Assembly (NCBI GenBank): GCA_029251465.1 | Contig: JAQXDI010000015.1 | Location: 1-41,020 of the forward strand | Direction of reading: 5' to 3' | Length of the DNA stretch: 41,020 nucleotides | Origin: Ascidiaceihabitans sp. | GTDB taxonomy: Bacteria > Pseudomonadota > Alphaproteobacteria > Rhodobacterales > Rhodobacteraceae | Shown: positions 26,307 to 34,082 of the stretch, in pieces | Layout: each line of letters starts with the position of its first letter | Position numbering within the stretch: position 1 is the first letter of the stretch | The notes under the pieces: generated by a model | Told to the model about the DNA's origin: nothing | What the model saw: the letters and a program-made list of their open reading frames with translations, nothing else | Database searches by the model: none | Program-made: the position numbers and the translations under genes

Positions 26307-26763
26307 GCGTTTTCTAATTCTTTTTCTCATCTCATTTGCCATCCCGGTCATGGCCGACGATCTGACCGCGCAAGACGGTTGGGCGGTCCAGACCACCGAC
26401 AAACCCTACGTCCAGTTGCTTGGCGATACCAAGGCCGCCGTGAAGGCCAACAAAATGGGCGTCGTGACTGAAGCAGGGCCAACAGGCACCGCCAAAAAGC
26501 GCGGCATCACAATCCCCGGCAACCGCGTGATTGGCGTGTTCAACAACGTCTTTGCGGTCGACATGCTCAAGCTGTCCACAGCCGCGATGATCGAAGCCCC
26601 GATCCGCATGTACGTCACCGAAAACGACGACGGCACCGCGACCCTGTCATACAAAACACCCAGCCACGTGCTTGCCCCCTATGACGGCGGCGAAGAGCTG
26701 AAAACGATGGCCGCAGAGCTGGACACAATCTTTGCCAAAATCGCGGCAGACGCGATCAAATAG
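26305..26763 (+). CDS. Secreted DUF302 domain protein
   Basis: This is a 152-residue product from ATG 26305 with a signal peptide (MRFLILFLISFAIPVMA, cleaved before DDLTAQ). The mature part has the DUF302 (TT1751-like) fold, where a helix is followed by GVVTEAGPTGTAKKRGI, then NRVIGVFNNVFAVDMLKL and IRMYVTENDDGTATLSYKTPSHV. A periplasmic role is expected; the function is unknown. The ribosome-binding site and start lie in a 10-bp hairpin. Its stop abuts the stop of the convergent Lrp gene. Confidence 0.82.
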   Translation: MRFLILFLISFAIPVMADDLTAQDGWAVQTTDKPYVQLLGDTKAAVKANKMGVVTEAGPTGTAKKRGITIPGNRVIGVFNNVFAVDMLKLSTAAMIEAPIRMYVTENDDGTATLSYKTPSHVLAPYDGGEELKTMAAELDTIFAKIAADAIK

Positions 26764-27216
26764 CTAGCCGCGTTCGTCCTTGGGCGAGCCCATAACAACA
26801 TAGGACGTGATGCCGTTTACTTGCGGCAACGCGCCCAACAGATCGGTGTGGAACGCCTTGTAGCTTGGCATATCCGCGCATTCGACACGCAGCAGATATT
26901 CGATAGTGCCGGTGATGTTGTGACATTCGCGCACGTCTACGGCCCGGTCCATCGCGCGCTCAAACGCCTCTTGGCTGGCTTTGGAATGATCGCGCAGACC
27001 GACGCCGATGTAGGCGACAAATCCGATGCCCAAGGCGGAGCGGTTCAGCACCGCGCGGTAGCCCGCAATCAGGCCTGTGCATTCCATTTCCTGCACCCGC
27101 CGCAAGCAGGCCGAGGGCGATAGCCCCACCCGATCCGTCAGTTCCAGATTGCTGATGCGCCCATCGCGGGTCAACTCGTGCAATATCTGCTCGTTTATGT
27201 GATCTAATTTGCTCAT
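26764..27216 (-). CDS. Lrp/AsnC-family transcriptional regulator, divergent from a LysE exporter
   Basis: A 150-residue regulator with an N-terminal HTH (LTRDGRISNLELTDRVGLSPSACLRRVQEME) and the RAM domain (VRECHNITGTIEYLLRVECADMPSYKAFH). It lies divergent to a LysE-type exporter, 73 bases apart. This pairing, as with Lrp-family regulators of LysE-type exporters, suggests control of amino acid export in response to intracellular amino acids. A pair of direct repeats lies in the gap. Confidence 0.9.
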   Translation of the reverse strand: MSKLDHINEQILHELTRDGRISNLELTDRVGLSPSACLRRVQEMECTGLIAGYRAVLNRSALGIGFVAYIGVGLRDHSKASQEAFERAMDRAVDVRECHNITGTIEYLLRVECADMPSYKAFHTDLLGALPQVNGITSYVVMGSPKDERG

Positions 27217-27233
27217 TTGCTGTGCGATCTACG

Positions 27234-27263
27234 GCAATTCATAGCACTTCGCAATTTCATAGC
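27234..27263. promoter_or_regulatory. Direct repeat between lrp and lysE-like genes
   Basis: GCAATTCATAGC (27234-27245) and GCAATTTCATAGC (27251-27263) are near-identical direct repeats starting 17 bases apart in the 73-base divergent gap. They are candidate binding sites for the Lrp-type regulator. Confidence 0.45.
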
Positions 27264-27289
27264 GCGCAAGATGCGTCAAACATTGCGCC

Positions 27290-27886
27290 ATGCCTTATGA
27301 ACTCCTCACCGCCCTCGTCGGCTTTTGCTTTGCCAGCTCCATCACGCCGGGACCCAACAACCTGATGCTGATGGCGTCGGGGGCCAATTTCGGGTTTGTT
27401 CGCTCGATCCCGCACATGCTGGGCATCGGCATCGGCTTTGTGCTGATGGTGATTTTGGTGGGCATTGGGCTGGCGCAAATATTCGACAGCTACCCGATTG
27501 CGCACACGATCCTGAAAGTCGCGTCCGTGCTGTACATGCTGTATCTGGCCTACAAAATCGCGACCGCTGCGCCCGCGACCAAAGGCGATCAAACCGGCAC
27601 GCCGATGACGTTCCTACAGACCGCGTCGTTCCAGTGGGTCAACCCAAAGGCGTGGACGATGGCGATCACCGCCGTCACCGTTTACACCGCCGACACCAGT
27701 CTTGCGTCGATCCTGATTGTGGGGGCGGTGTTTGGCGCGATCAACCTGCCCTGCGTCAGCTGCTGGACGGTTCTGGGCCAACAAATGGCGCGCATCCTGA
27801 CCAACCCGACCCGATTGCGGGCGTTCAACGTCAGCATGGCGCTGCTGTTGATCGCCTCGCTCTATTCGGTGTTTTTACCTCAGTAA
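27290..27886 (+). CDS. LysE-family amino acid exporter
   Basis: The 198-residue protein has about six membrane segments and the LysE/RhtB signature SSITPGPNNLMLMASGANFG near residue 16-35. It also has the mid-protein NPKAWTMAIT motif and a closing FNVSMALLLIASLYSVFL. It would export an amino acid or homoserine-like solute from the cytosol. No obvious ribosome-binding site precedes the ATG; the transcript may be leaderless or start elsewhere. Regulated, by inference, by the divergent Lrp-type gene. It overlaps the next gene (minus strand) by 7 bases. Confidence 0.88.
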   Translation: MPYELLTALVGFCFASSITPGPNNLMLMASGANFGFVRSIPHMLGIGIGFVLMVILVGIGLAQIFDSYPIAHTILKVASVLYMLYLAYKIATAAPATKGDQTGTPMTFLQTASFQWVNPKAWTMAITAVTVYTADTSLASILIVGAVFGAINLPCVSCWTVLGQQMARILTNPTRLRAFNVSMALLLIASLYSVFLPQ

Positions 27887-28314
27887 TCGCGCAACGCAAT
27901 TTTGCCAGCGTCACACAGGCGCCGGCAATCTGCAGCGTCGCGCCCGATGTCTTCGCTGAGAACCACCGCCGACATGCCGTCCCCCTCGAACCGGAAATCG
28001 TCGCATTCGCGGTCCTTGGCCCATTCCGATGAATCATCGCCAAAGTTGACCGCATCGCATTGCGTCACTTTGATCGCATCGGCAAACACCCACAGCTTGG
28101 CGCGTCCAAATTCAACCGCGCGTTTGCAGTCTGTCGCGTCGTGCCCGCTGTCATCGCTGTCCAGCGATCCCGTGACGCCCGCGCCTGTAAAACGGCGATC
28201 ATCGCATTCGCCGTCGTTCGCCCATTCGCTGGTATCATCGCCGTAATCCGCAGATTGCGCCTGTGCACCCCCCGCCAGACCCAACACCACAACCAAACCA
28301 ATCAGAAATTTCAT
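27880..28314 (-). CDS. Secreted protein with a duplicated acidic Cys-containing domain
   Basis: This 144-residue protein has a signal peptide ([19 protein letters not shown]) then two copies of one module of about 50 residues. Copy 1 reads [19 protein letters not shown] to [18 protein letters not shown]; copy 2 reads [19 protein letters not shown] to [18 protein letters not shown]. Shared features are D-D-x-S-E-W-A, ECDD and DC, giving a likely disulfide between the two cysteines and an acidic, perhaps metal-binding, face. Single and repeated copies occur in other alphaproteobacteria, from memory. Function unknown. Confidence 0.75.
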   Translation of the reverse strand: MKFLIGLVVVLGLAGGAQAQSADYGDDTSEWANDGECDDRRFTGAGVTGSLDSDDSGHDATDCKRAVEFGRAKLWVFADAIKVTQCDAVNFGDDSSEWAKDRECDDFRFEGDGMSAVVLSEDIGRDAADCRRLCDAGKIALRDY

Positions 28315-28420
28315 GACCTTCTCCCTTACTGATCTCAGGCTACATCAGGCACACAGCGTTGCAAACCGCGTCATTGCCCGCCATATATCAGCAAAAGACC
28401 ACATCACGAGGCGCATCCAA

Positions 28421-29383
28421 ATGACACAGTACATGGAATTCGAAAAACCACTTGCCGAAATCGAGGGCAAAGCGGAAGAGCTACGGGCCATGGCGCGTGA
28501 CAGCGAAGACATGGATGTCTCAGCCGAGGCCGCAGCCCTTGATACCAAAGCCGCCGCTATGCTGGTTGATCTGTATGCAAACCTCACGCCGTGGCGCAAA
28601 TGTCAGGTGGCCCGTCACCCTGAACGGCCCCACTGCAAGGATTACCTCAAGGCAATGTTCACCGAATACACCCCACTTGCCGGTGATCGAAACTTTGCTG
28701 ACGACCACGCGGTTATGGGCGGCTTGGCACGGTTCAACGATCAGCCCGTCATGGTGATCGGTCACGAAAAAGGCGACGATACCAAATCGCGCATCGAACG
28801 TAATTTTGGCATGGCCCGCCCCGAAGGTTACCGCAAAGCCACCCGCTTGATGGACCTCGCAGGCCGTTTTGGTCTGCCGGTGATCACGCTGGTCGACACG
28901 GCTGGGGCCTACCCTGGCAAAGGTGCCGAAGAACGCGGCCAATCCGAAGCCATCGCGCGCGCCACCGAAAAATGCCTGCAAATCGGCGTGCCTTTGATTT
29001 CTGTGATCATCGGTGAAGGCGGATCAGGCGGCGCTGTCGCATTCGCCACCGCCAACCGCGTCGCAATGCTGGAACATTCAATTTATTCGGTCATCAGCCC
29101 CGAAGGCTGCGCATCGATCCTGTGGAAGGATTCCGAGAAAATGCGCGAAGCCGCCGAAGCCCTGCGTTTGACCGCCCAAGACCTCAAGCAATTGGGCGTG
29201 GCCGACCGGATCATCCCGGAACCCCTTGGCGGCGCACACCGTGACTGGCCCGCAGCCATCGACGCGGTCAAAGCCGAGATCGCCGACATGCTCAAAGAAC
29301 TGGGCGGCAAATCCAAAAAAGCCTTGATCGCAGACCGTCGTCAAAAGTTCCTCGACCTCGGCTCCAAAGGGCTCGCCGCCTAA
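28421..29383 (+). CDS. accA: Acetyl-CoA carboxylase carboxyltransferase subunit alpha
   Basis: ATG 28421 starts [22 protein letters not shown], the standard opening; the 320-residue length is normal. The carboxyltransferase core has [60 protein letters not shown] and the oxyanion-type loop [12 protein letters not shown], then [12 protein letters not shown]. With AccD it carries carboxyl groups from biotin to acetyl-CoA, the first committed step of fatty acid synthesis. It is not next to accD here. Confidence 0.97.
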   Translation: MTQYMEFEKPLAEIEGKAEELRAMARDSEDMDVSAEAAALDTKAAAMLVDLYANLTPWRKCQVARHPERPHCKDYLKAMFTEYTPLAGDRNFADDHAVMGGLARFNDQPVMVIGHEKGDDTKSRIERNFGMARPEGYRKATRLMDLAGRFGLPVITLVDTAGAYPGKGAEERGQSEAIARATEKCLQIGVPLISVIIGEGGSGGAVAFATANRVAMLEHSIYSVISPEGCASILWKDSEKMREAAEALRLTAQDLKQLGVADRIIPEPLGGAHRDWPAAIDAVKAEIADMLKELGGKSKKALIADRRQKFLDLGSKGLAA

Positions 29384-29458
29384 GCACGCGCAAATTCACC
29401 CTTCCTAAACGCTCCTTTTTTCGGCCTACTGGCCTGGGTATAATTAGGAGAGTTTCGT

Positions 29459-30127
29459 ATGCGTATTTTTAGATTTGCAATTTTGTGCCTTGGTCTGGCC
29501 CTCGCCACCACCTTCAGCACCAGCGCGTTTGCCCAAAACATGGACAAGCAAACGACAGTCACCAAACCCAAAGGCGACGGCCCGTTTCCCGCGGTCATTC
29601 TGCTGCATTGGACCAGCGGCGTCGGCGCCCCCGAACGCAAATGGTCCAAGACGCTGGCCGCAAACGGCTACGCCGCCGTCATTTTGAAAAGCAGCCGCAA
29701 AATCAAAGGCACGACCAAAGATCTGGACACCTTTGAACCCTACGTCCCGCACCGCGTCGCCGAATTAAACGCGGCAAACGCATGGGTCAAACAGCAAAGC
29801 TGGAGCAACGGCACCGTCTCGGTGTTTGGCCGCTCACACGGCGGATGGGTTGTGATCGACGCCCTGAAACAAGGCCAGCGTTTTCACAAGGCGGTCGCCT
29901 CTGCCCCCCGCTGTGACGGCGCACGCGGGGCCAGCGCCAAACTGCGGTCCGCAACCCCGTTGCTGATCGTCAGCGGATCAAAAGACAAAGTCGTCCCACA
30001 GGCCGCCTGCACCGATTTCGCCAAACGGGCGGGACGCAAAGTGACGCACGCGATCTACCCCTCGGGTCACGAAGTCGACCTGCGCAGCAAAGCCGCCACC
30101 AGCGCGATTGTGCAATTCCTGCGCTGA
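29459..30127 (+). CDS. Secreted dienelactone-hydrolase-like alpha/beta hydrolase
   Basis: ATG 29459 follows TAGGAGAG. The 222-residue product has a signal peptide (MRIFRFAILCLGLALATT to AFA), strand PAVILLHWTSGV, nucleophile motif FGRSHGGWVVID with Ser, an acid in SGSKDKVVP and histidine in YPSGHEVD. These give a DLH/prolyl-oligopeptidase-like hydrolase fold. It is exported to the periplasm. The substrate is unknown. A TATAAT-like element at 29439-29444 lies near the ribosome-binding site but has no good -35. A terminator follows its stop. Confidence 0.8.
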   Translation: MRIFRFAILCLGLALATTFSTSAFAQNMDKQTTVTKPKGDGPFPAVILLHWTSGVGAPERKWSKTLAANGYAAVILKSSRKIKGTTKDLDTFEPYVPHRVAELNAANAWVKQQSWSNGTVSVFGRSHGGWVVIDALKQGQRFHKAVASAPRCDGARGASAKLRSATPLLIVSGSKDKVVPQAACTDFAKRAGRKVTHAIYPSGHEVDLRSKAATSAIVQFLR

Positions 30128-30150
30128 TCTGCATCTGCAACGATCAAAGA

Positions 30151-30177
30151 CGCGGGGGCGAAACCCTCGCGCTTTTT
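30151..30177 (+). terminator. Rho-independent terminator after the alpha/beta hydrolase gene
   Basis: CGCGGGGG (30151-30158) pairs with CCCTCGCG (30164-30171), one G-U pair, loop CGAAA, followed by CTTTTTG. It lies 23 bases after the stop. Confidence 0.85.
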
Positions 30178-30178
30178 G

Positions 30179-30640
30179 TCAGGTAACCGGCTCGATTCTC
30201 ATCCCGAAGCGCGGCCCACCAACCGGCGCATCCGCAAATCCGGACGCAAGGTAGGTCGCCTGCGCGGCAACGTTGTCCGGATGGGTTCCGACCATCAGAT
30301 ACGTGCACCCCGCGTCAAGCGCGACATCCCGCGCCGCGTCGATCAACGCCCGACCAACACGCATCCCCCGAAACGCGGGCTGCACGAACATGTGATGCAT
30401 ATCCAACCCCCGCTTCCCGAACTGGATTTGCGCGAGGGGCAGCAGGGCCGCATAGCCGACGATCTGCGCGTCCACAAAAGCCCCCAGAAAAATCGTGCCC
30501 CAGCGAACGTCACAGGCCAAACTGTCCAGCGTCGCCTCGGGCTCATCCCCGTGATGGCGCGCCAATCCGTGTACCAGTGGCAAAATCTGCGCCAAATCCG
30601 CAGTCTCTGCGCCTCGCACGCTCAAACCTTCAATCGTCAT
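30179..30640 (-). CDS. GNAT-family N-acetyltransferase
   Basis: A 153-residue single-domain GNAT protein. It has GAFVDAQIVGYAALLP (strand 4) and motif A HHMFVQPAFRGMRVGRALIDAA, with the R/Q-x-x-G-x-G/A acetyl-CoA loop as FRGMRVG. AGCTYLMVGTHPDNVAAQATYLASGF (motif B, with the usual Tyr) follows. It transfers acetyl groups to an unknown amine. No substrate is indicated by neighbours. Confidence 0.85.
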   Translation of the reverse strand: MTIEGLSVRGAETADLAQILPLVHGLARHHGDEPEATLDSLACDVRWGTIFLGAFVDAQIVGYAALLPLAQIQFGKRGLDMHHMFVQPAFRGMRVGRALIDAARDVALDAGCTYLMVGTHPDNVAAQATYLASGFADAPVGGPRFGMRIEPVT

Positions 30641-30810
30641 TTTGTGCCTTCCCCCGCGCTATCGGAGGACACAAAACAACCACCAAAGCGCGGCCAATGT
30701 TATGTGAAAAACCCGAACGGGCGCCGCTGAAATATCAGTGCGCGCGATAATACTCTGGTGTGAATACGGTGCAGGTTATGGCCGCAATCTGACGGCGCAG
30801 GCGTGCCCTG

Positions 30811-31506
30811 TCAACTGGCCAGCATCCGCAGACCCATGGTCACGTCAGATCGCACCGCCAGCCGCAGCCCCGGTTCATCCCCTGCGCGCAACGCCGCAAT
30901 AATCAGGCGGTGATATTGCGGCGGTTCGGTCCGGCGCAAACGACCGTACAGCGCGCGCATCGTTGGCCCCATTTGCAGCCAGACCGTTTCGGTCATCGCC
31001 AGCATCGCTGGTGCTTGGGCGCGCAAATACAGCGTGCGGTGAAATTCCAGATTAGTACGAATATAGCTAACGGCATCGCGGTGCGCGACAGCTTCGGCCA
31101 CAGCACCGTTGATGGCCTGCAAACGTTCGATCAGCGCCATGTGGGCGCGGGGCAAGGCACGTGACGCCAGCTCAACCTCGATCAAGGCCCGCAGTGCGGC
31201 AAGTTCCTCTATCCGCTCGTTCGACAGCTCTGGCGTCGAAATCCGGCCCGACGACGACATCGTCAGCGCCCCTTCGGCCACCAACCGGCGCACAGATTCG
31301 CGCGCGGGCGTCATCGACACGCCAAATTCCTTACCGATCCCGCGCAGGGTCAGCGCCACGCCGGGCATAATGTCGCCGTACATGATCCGGGATCTTAGCT
31401 GGCGATACACACGGTCGTGCGCCGCCCCAATCGGAGGTGTCGTTTCAGTCGCACGCGCGGACATCGCAAGCGTCGGTGTCGGGGTCGAAATCGGAGATTT
31501 GCTCAT
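30811..31506 (-). CDS. GntR-family regulator (FadR/FCD type)
   Basis: A 231-residue protein. The N-terminal winged HTH is HDRVYRQLRSRIMYGDIMPGVALTLRGIGKEFGVSMTPARESVRRLVAEGAL. A helical FCD effector domain follows (LAALRALIEVELASRAL, and the metal-ligand-type region EFHRTLYLRA). The FCD domain usually binds organic acids with a metal. The ribosome-binding site is weak. Its target is not clear from neighbours. 170 bases without a gene lie between it and the GNAT gene; nothing notable was seen there. Confidence 0.88.
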   Translation of the reverse strand: MSKSPISTPTPTLAMSARATETTPPIGAAHDRVYRQLRSRIMYGDIMPGVALTLRGIGKEFGVSMTPARESVRRLVAEGALTMSSSGRISTPELSNERIEELAALRALIEVELASRALPRAHMALIERLQAINGAVAEAVAHRDAVSYIRTNLEFHRTLYLRAQAPAMLAMTETVWLQMGPTMRALYGRLRRTEPPQYHRLIIAALRAGDEPGLRLAVRSDVTMGLRMLAS

Positions 31507-31557
31507 CCGTTTTTTGTGATCACATTTGCCGTGAGTTTCAAGGCCAAACCCGCGCGC

Positions 31558-32250
31558 CTATTCCGCAAACCGGTACCGGTGCAATTCGTTGCCTTGGGTG
31601 CGCAACCAGTGACGCGCCGGTTTGTAGTCGCCAAAGATGCGCGTGACCTGCGCCCAATACGCGGATGAATGGTTCATTTCCGCCAAATGCGCGACCTCGT
31701 GGGCTGCGACATAATTAAGCACCTGATCCGGGGCCATAATCAGACGCCACGAATACATCAACGTGCCTGCGGACGAACACGATCCCCACCGCGAACGGGT
31801 GTCACGAATACTGATCCGCGCATAGGATTTGCCCAATCGCTCGGCGTAAAAATCTGACGAATGCACCAACCGCACCCGCGCCATCTGCTTGAAATGCCCT
31901 TTCAAGCGCGCGCCCATCCGGGCCTCGTCACCGGGCACCGCAATCACGCCGTCGCCAATCACCACTCGCCGCCCCGTGCCTTGCACCACCTCGTGGGCCT
32001 CGCCGCCAACCGGCACGTGGCTGCCAATCGAAATCGGCACGTCGACTTCGCGCTTATCAAGGTGGCCGCGAATCCATGTTTCTTTTTGGCGGGCAAAGGC
32101 CAAAGCCTCGTCCTCGGGCACCCCATTGGGCAAAGTCAGCGTTACTCGCCCGTCTAATTGCGAGATTCGCAAAGAAATACGCCGCGCACGGCCCGATCTG
32201 CGCAACGTCAGCGGGACATCCGGTGCCCCTTGAAGTATATGTTCACTCAT
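31558..32250 (-). CDS. YgjP-like metallopeptidase (M48/DUF45)
   Basis: ATG 32250 starts MSEHILQGAPDVPLTLRRSG; a longer reading exists but lacks support. The 230-residue protein has a beta-rich N-terminal half. The C-terminal zincin-like domain holds ARISIRDTRSRWGSCSSAGTLMYSWRL and YVAAHEVAHLAEMNHSSAYWA. HEVAH is the HExxH zinc motif and the downstream NHS...W segment gives the third ligand region, as in YgjP. It is cytosolic and its substrate is unknown. Confidence 0.87.
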   Translation of the reverse strand: MSEHILQGAPDVPLTLRRSGRARRISLRISQLDGRVTLTLPNGVPEDEALAFARQKETWIRGHLDKREVDVPISIGSHVPVGGEAHEVVQGTGRRVVIGDGVIAVPGDEARMGARLKGHFKQMARVRLVHSSDFYAERLGKSYARISIRDTRSRWGSCSSAGTLMYSWRLIMAPDQVLNYVAAHEVAHLAEMNHSSAYWAQVTRIFGDYKPARHWLRTQGNELHRYRFAE

Positions 32251-32339
32251 ACCAAGTACCTTTAGGCTTTGACAGCGCCTGCACCATATGGCACTTGCGC
32301 TCAACCGTCGACACACACACTGATTCAAAGGGGATTTTC

Positions 32340-32669
32340 ATGCCCAAAGCAGAATGGGGTACAAAACGTCTTTGCCCGACCTCCGGCAAGCGTTTTTACG
32401 ACCTGAACAAGAACCCGATCATCAGCCCCTACACGGGCGAAACTGTCACCGTTGACAGCTCTAAAACACGTATGATCGCCGCGGACGCCGAAGATGCCGT
32501 CACAGCCAAAGCCAAAGAGGCCGAGACTGAAGACGACGCAGTTCTGGACGATGACGACACAGCAGACGTAGATCTGGGTGACGATATTCTGGACGACGAC
32601 GAAGACGACGATGATACGGTTTCACTGGATGAAATCGCTGATGTCGCCTCTGACGACGACGACACCTGA
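32340..32669 (+). CDS. TIGR02300 family (FYDLN acid) protein
   Basis: ATG 32340 has AAAGGGGA upstream. The 109-residue protein has the conserved start MPKAEWGTKRLCPTSGKRF, with YDLNKNPIISPYTGE next, followed by a helix and a very acidic tail dominated by Asp (DDDDTADVDLGDDILDDDED). This is the TIGR02300 family, restricted mainly to alphaproteobacteria; function unknown. The cysteine/lysine head and acidic tail suggest binding to a basic partner such as a ribosomal protein or RNA-linked factor, which is inference. Confidence 0.92.
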   Translation: MPKAEWGTKRLCPTSGKRFYDLNKNPIISPYTGETVTVDSSKTRMIAADAEDAVTAKAKEAETEDDAVLDDDDTADVDLGDDILDDDEDDDDTVSLDEIADVASDDDDT

Positions 32670-32784
32670 ACAAACAACGCGCGGCGCGGGATTTTCCACT
32701 TGATCCCGCTCCGTTCAGCGCCTAATAGCGGCGCACGGTAACTTTGGTTACCGACCTGACCGGGTTCACACGTGGACCCCTGAT

Positions 32785-32860
32785 GGGGCATTAGCTCAGC
32801 TGGGAGAGCGCCTGCATGGCATGCAGGAGGTCAGCGGTTCGATCCCGCTATGCTCCACCA
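32785..32860 (+). tRNA. tRNA-Ala (anticodon GGC)
   Basis: The 76-base sequence starts GGGGCATTAGCTCAGCTGGG and ends CCA. The acceptor arm GGGGCAT pairs with ATGCTCC (one G-U). The anticodon arm CCTGC-ATGGCAT-GCAGG gives GGC, and the T arm AGCGGTTCGATCCCGCT is perfect. The CCA is encoded. Confidence 0.95.
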
Positions 32861-33166
32861 ATACTCTTCTGTATTTCGGTGGCGACAGGTTGCACATCGT
32901 AGATGGGCTGACTGACGTGCATCCGCTGTGCGGCCACCCTGAGTACAGCAGTTCGATCCCGCTATGCCCCCCCGCCCCTGGGCAATGCAAAGGCTCTTTG
33001 GGCCTCAAATACAGCCGCAGGCGGGATGCGTCACGGCTGGGGTGATCCTGCACCGGCTGGGTTGGGCAGATGCGCTGGCCCAAACATCCGCATCGAAACC
33101 AAGGGCGCGGGACACACCTGCTCTCTTTTTAATGAAATTCGCAGACGCATCAGCGATAATGCCCTT
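32861..33166. other. 306-base region without a gene, with a tRNA-Ala 3' remnant
   Basis: No convincing coding region was seen. The segment 32951-32967 repeats 17 bases of the tRNA-Ala T arm and 3' end, GTTCGATCCCGCTATGC. The preceding 60 bases are not a good tRNA and show only a rough T-arm remnant. It is the mark of a decayed duplicated tRNA or of an integration site. Confidence 0.6.
32951..32967 (+). repeat. 17-bp direct repeat of the tRNA-Ala 3' end (att-like)
   Basis: GTTCGATCCCGCTATGC is identical to 32837-32853 in tRNA-Ala, 114 bases downstream. The bases after it (CCCCCC) replace the normal TCCACCA. It resembles the duplicated tRNA 3' end left by a tRNA-integrating element. No integrase was seen within the window. 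Confidence 0.6.
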
Positions 33167-33931
33167 ATGCACACCAGACCTCACGGCGCGCCGACCCTGC
33201 GCAAACCCACCCTCGTCGACATCACGACAAGCCTGCACCAAGGCTTGCGGGACTTCATCGCGACGCCCTTCACCGCCGTCTTTTTCGCCAGCTTTTACGT
33301 CTTTGCGGGCCTCGCGATGGGCTGGATCACATACGCCACCGGACAGACATTCTGGCTGGTGCTCGCGGTCATGGGCTTTCCACTGGTGGGGGCCTTGGCC
33401 GCCGTCGGGTTCTACGAGATCAGCCGACGCCGCCAGACCAATCAAAGCGTCAGCTTTGCCAGTGTAGTGCGCACAACTTGGGCGTTCAAAAACGAACAAT
33501 TGCCGTGGCTGGCGGCGATCATCGTGGTGATCTTTTTATTCTGGTTCTTTATGGGGCACATGATCTTTGCCCTGTTCCTTGGCCTGTCACCGATGACCAA
33601 TATTTCCAGCTCGCTTGACGTGTTCCTGACCTCGCAAGGGCTCACCATGATCGCCTTTGGATCTGCCGTTGGCTCTGTGTTCGCTGTGCTGGTGTTTTCA
33701 CTGAGCGTGCTGGGCATGCCCATGCTGATTGACCGCGATGTGGATTTTATGACCGCCATGCTCAGCTCGATTTCTGCGGTGGCACAGGCACCGGTTTTGT
33801 ACCTCGCGTGGGGCGCGTTCATTGGGCTGATCACCTTTGCATCGATGTTGCCCTCGTTCTTGGGGCTGTTCATCAGCATGCCGGTTTTGGGGCATGCAAC
33901 GTGGCACCTGTACAAGCGGGTCAGCACGTAA
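33167..33931 (+). CDS. DUF2189 family membrane protein
   Basis: From ATG 33167 the 254-residue protein has about six membrane segments. The start RKPTLVDITTSLHQGLRDF is followed by helices in FFASFYVFAGLAMGWITYATG, FPLVGALAAVGFYEISRRRQ, AIIVVIFLFWFFMGHMIFALF, and AVGSVFAVLVFSLSVLGMPML. LIDRDVDFMTAMLSSI and the helix VLGHATWHLYKRV close it, as in DUF2189. Its function is unknown. Upstream no clear ribosome-binding site was found, and an earlier start is possible. Confidence 0.8.
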   Translation: MHTRPHGAPTLRKPTLVDITTSLHQGLRDFIATPFTAVFFASFYVFAGLAMGWITYATGQTFWLVLAVMGFPLVGALAAVGFYEISRRRQTNQSVSFASVVRTTWAFKNEQLPWLAAIIVVIFLFWFFMGHMIFALFLGLSPMTNISSSLDVFLTSQGLTMIAFGSAVGSVFAVLVFSLSVLGMPMLIDRDVDFMTAMLSSISAVAQAPVLYLAWGAFIGLITFASMLPSFLGLFISMPVLGHATWHLYKRVST

Positions 33932-34082
33932 TTTTGGCGACCTGTTCAGCCGAGACGCCGAAAATTATCCATAAATTACAGACAGTTTGTCCCTCGTAAT
34001 TTCTGATTTTCAGGATCAAACACACCGCACATTAATATCCATCACTTACCCATGTCCTTGTCAATTTACAGGGGTGTGAGTG

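Noticed and set aside
29439..29444. TATAAT element before the alpha/beta hydrolase gene
   Set aside because: No matching -35 at the proper spacing, and it abuts the ribosome-binding site.
32861..33166. Possible second tRNA downstream of tRNA-Ala
   Set aside because: Only the T arm and part of the acceptor arm are recognisable; the D and anticodon arms do not fold.
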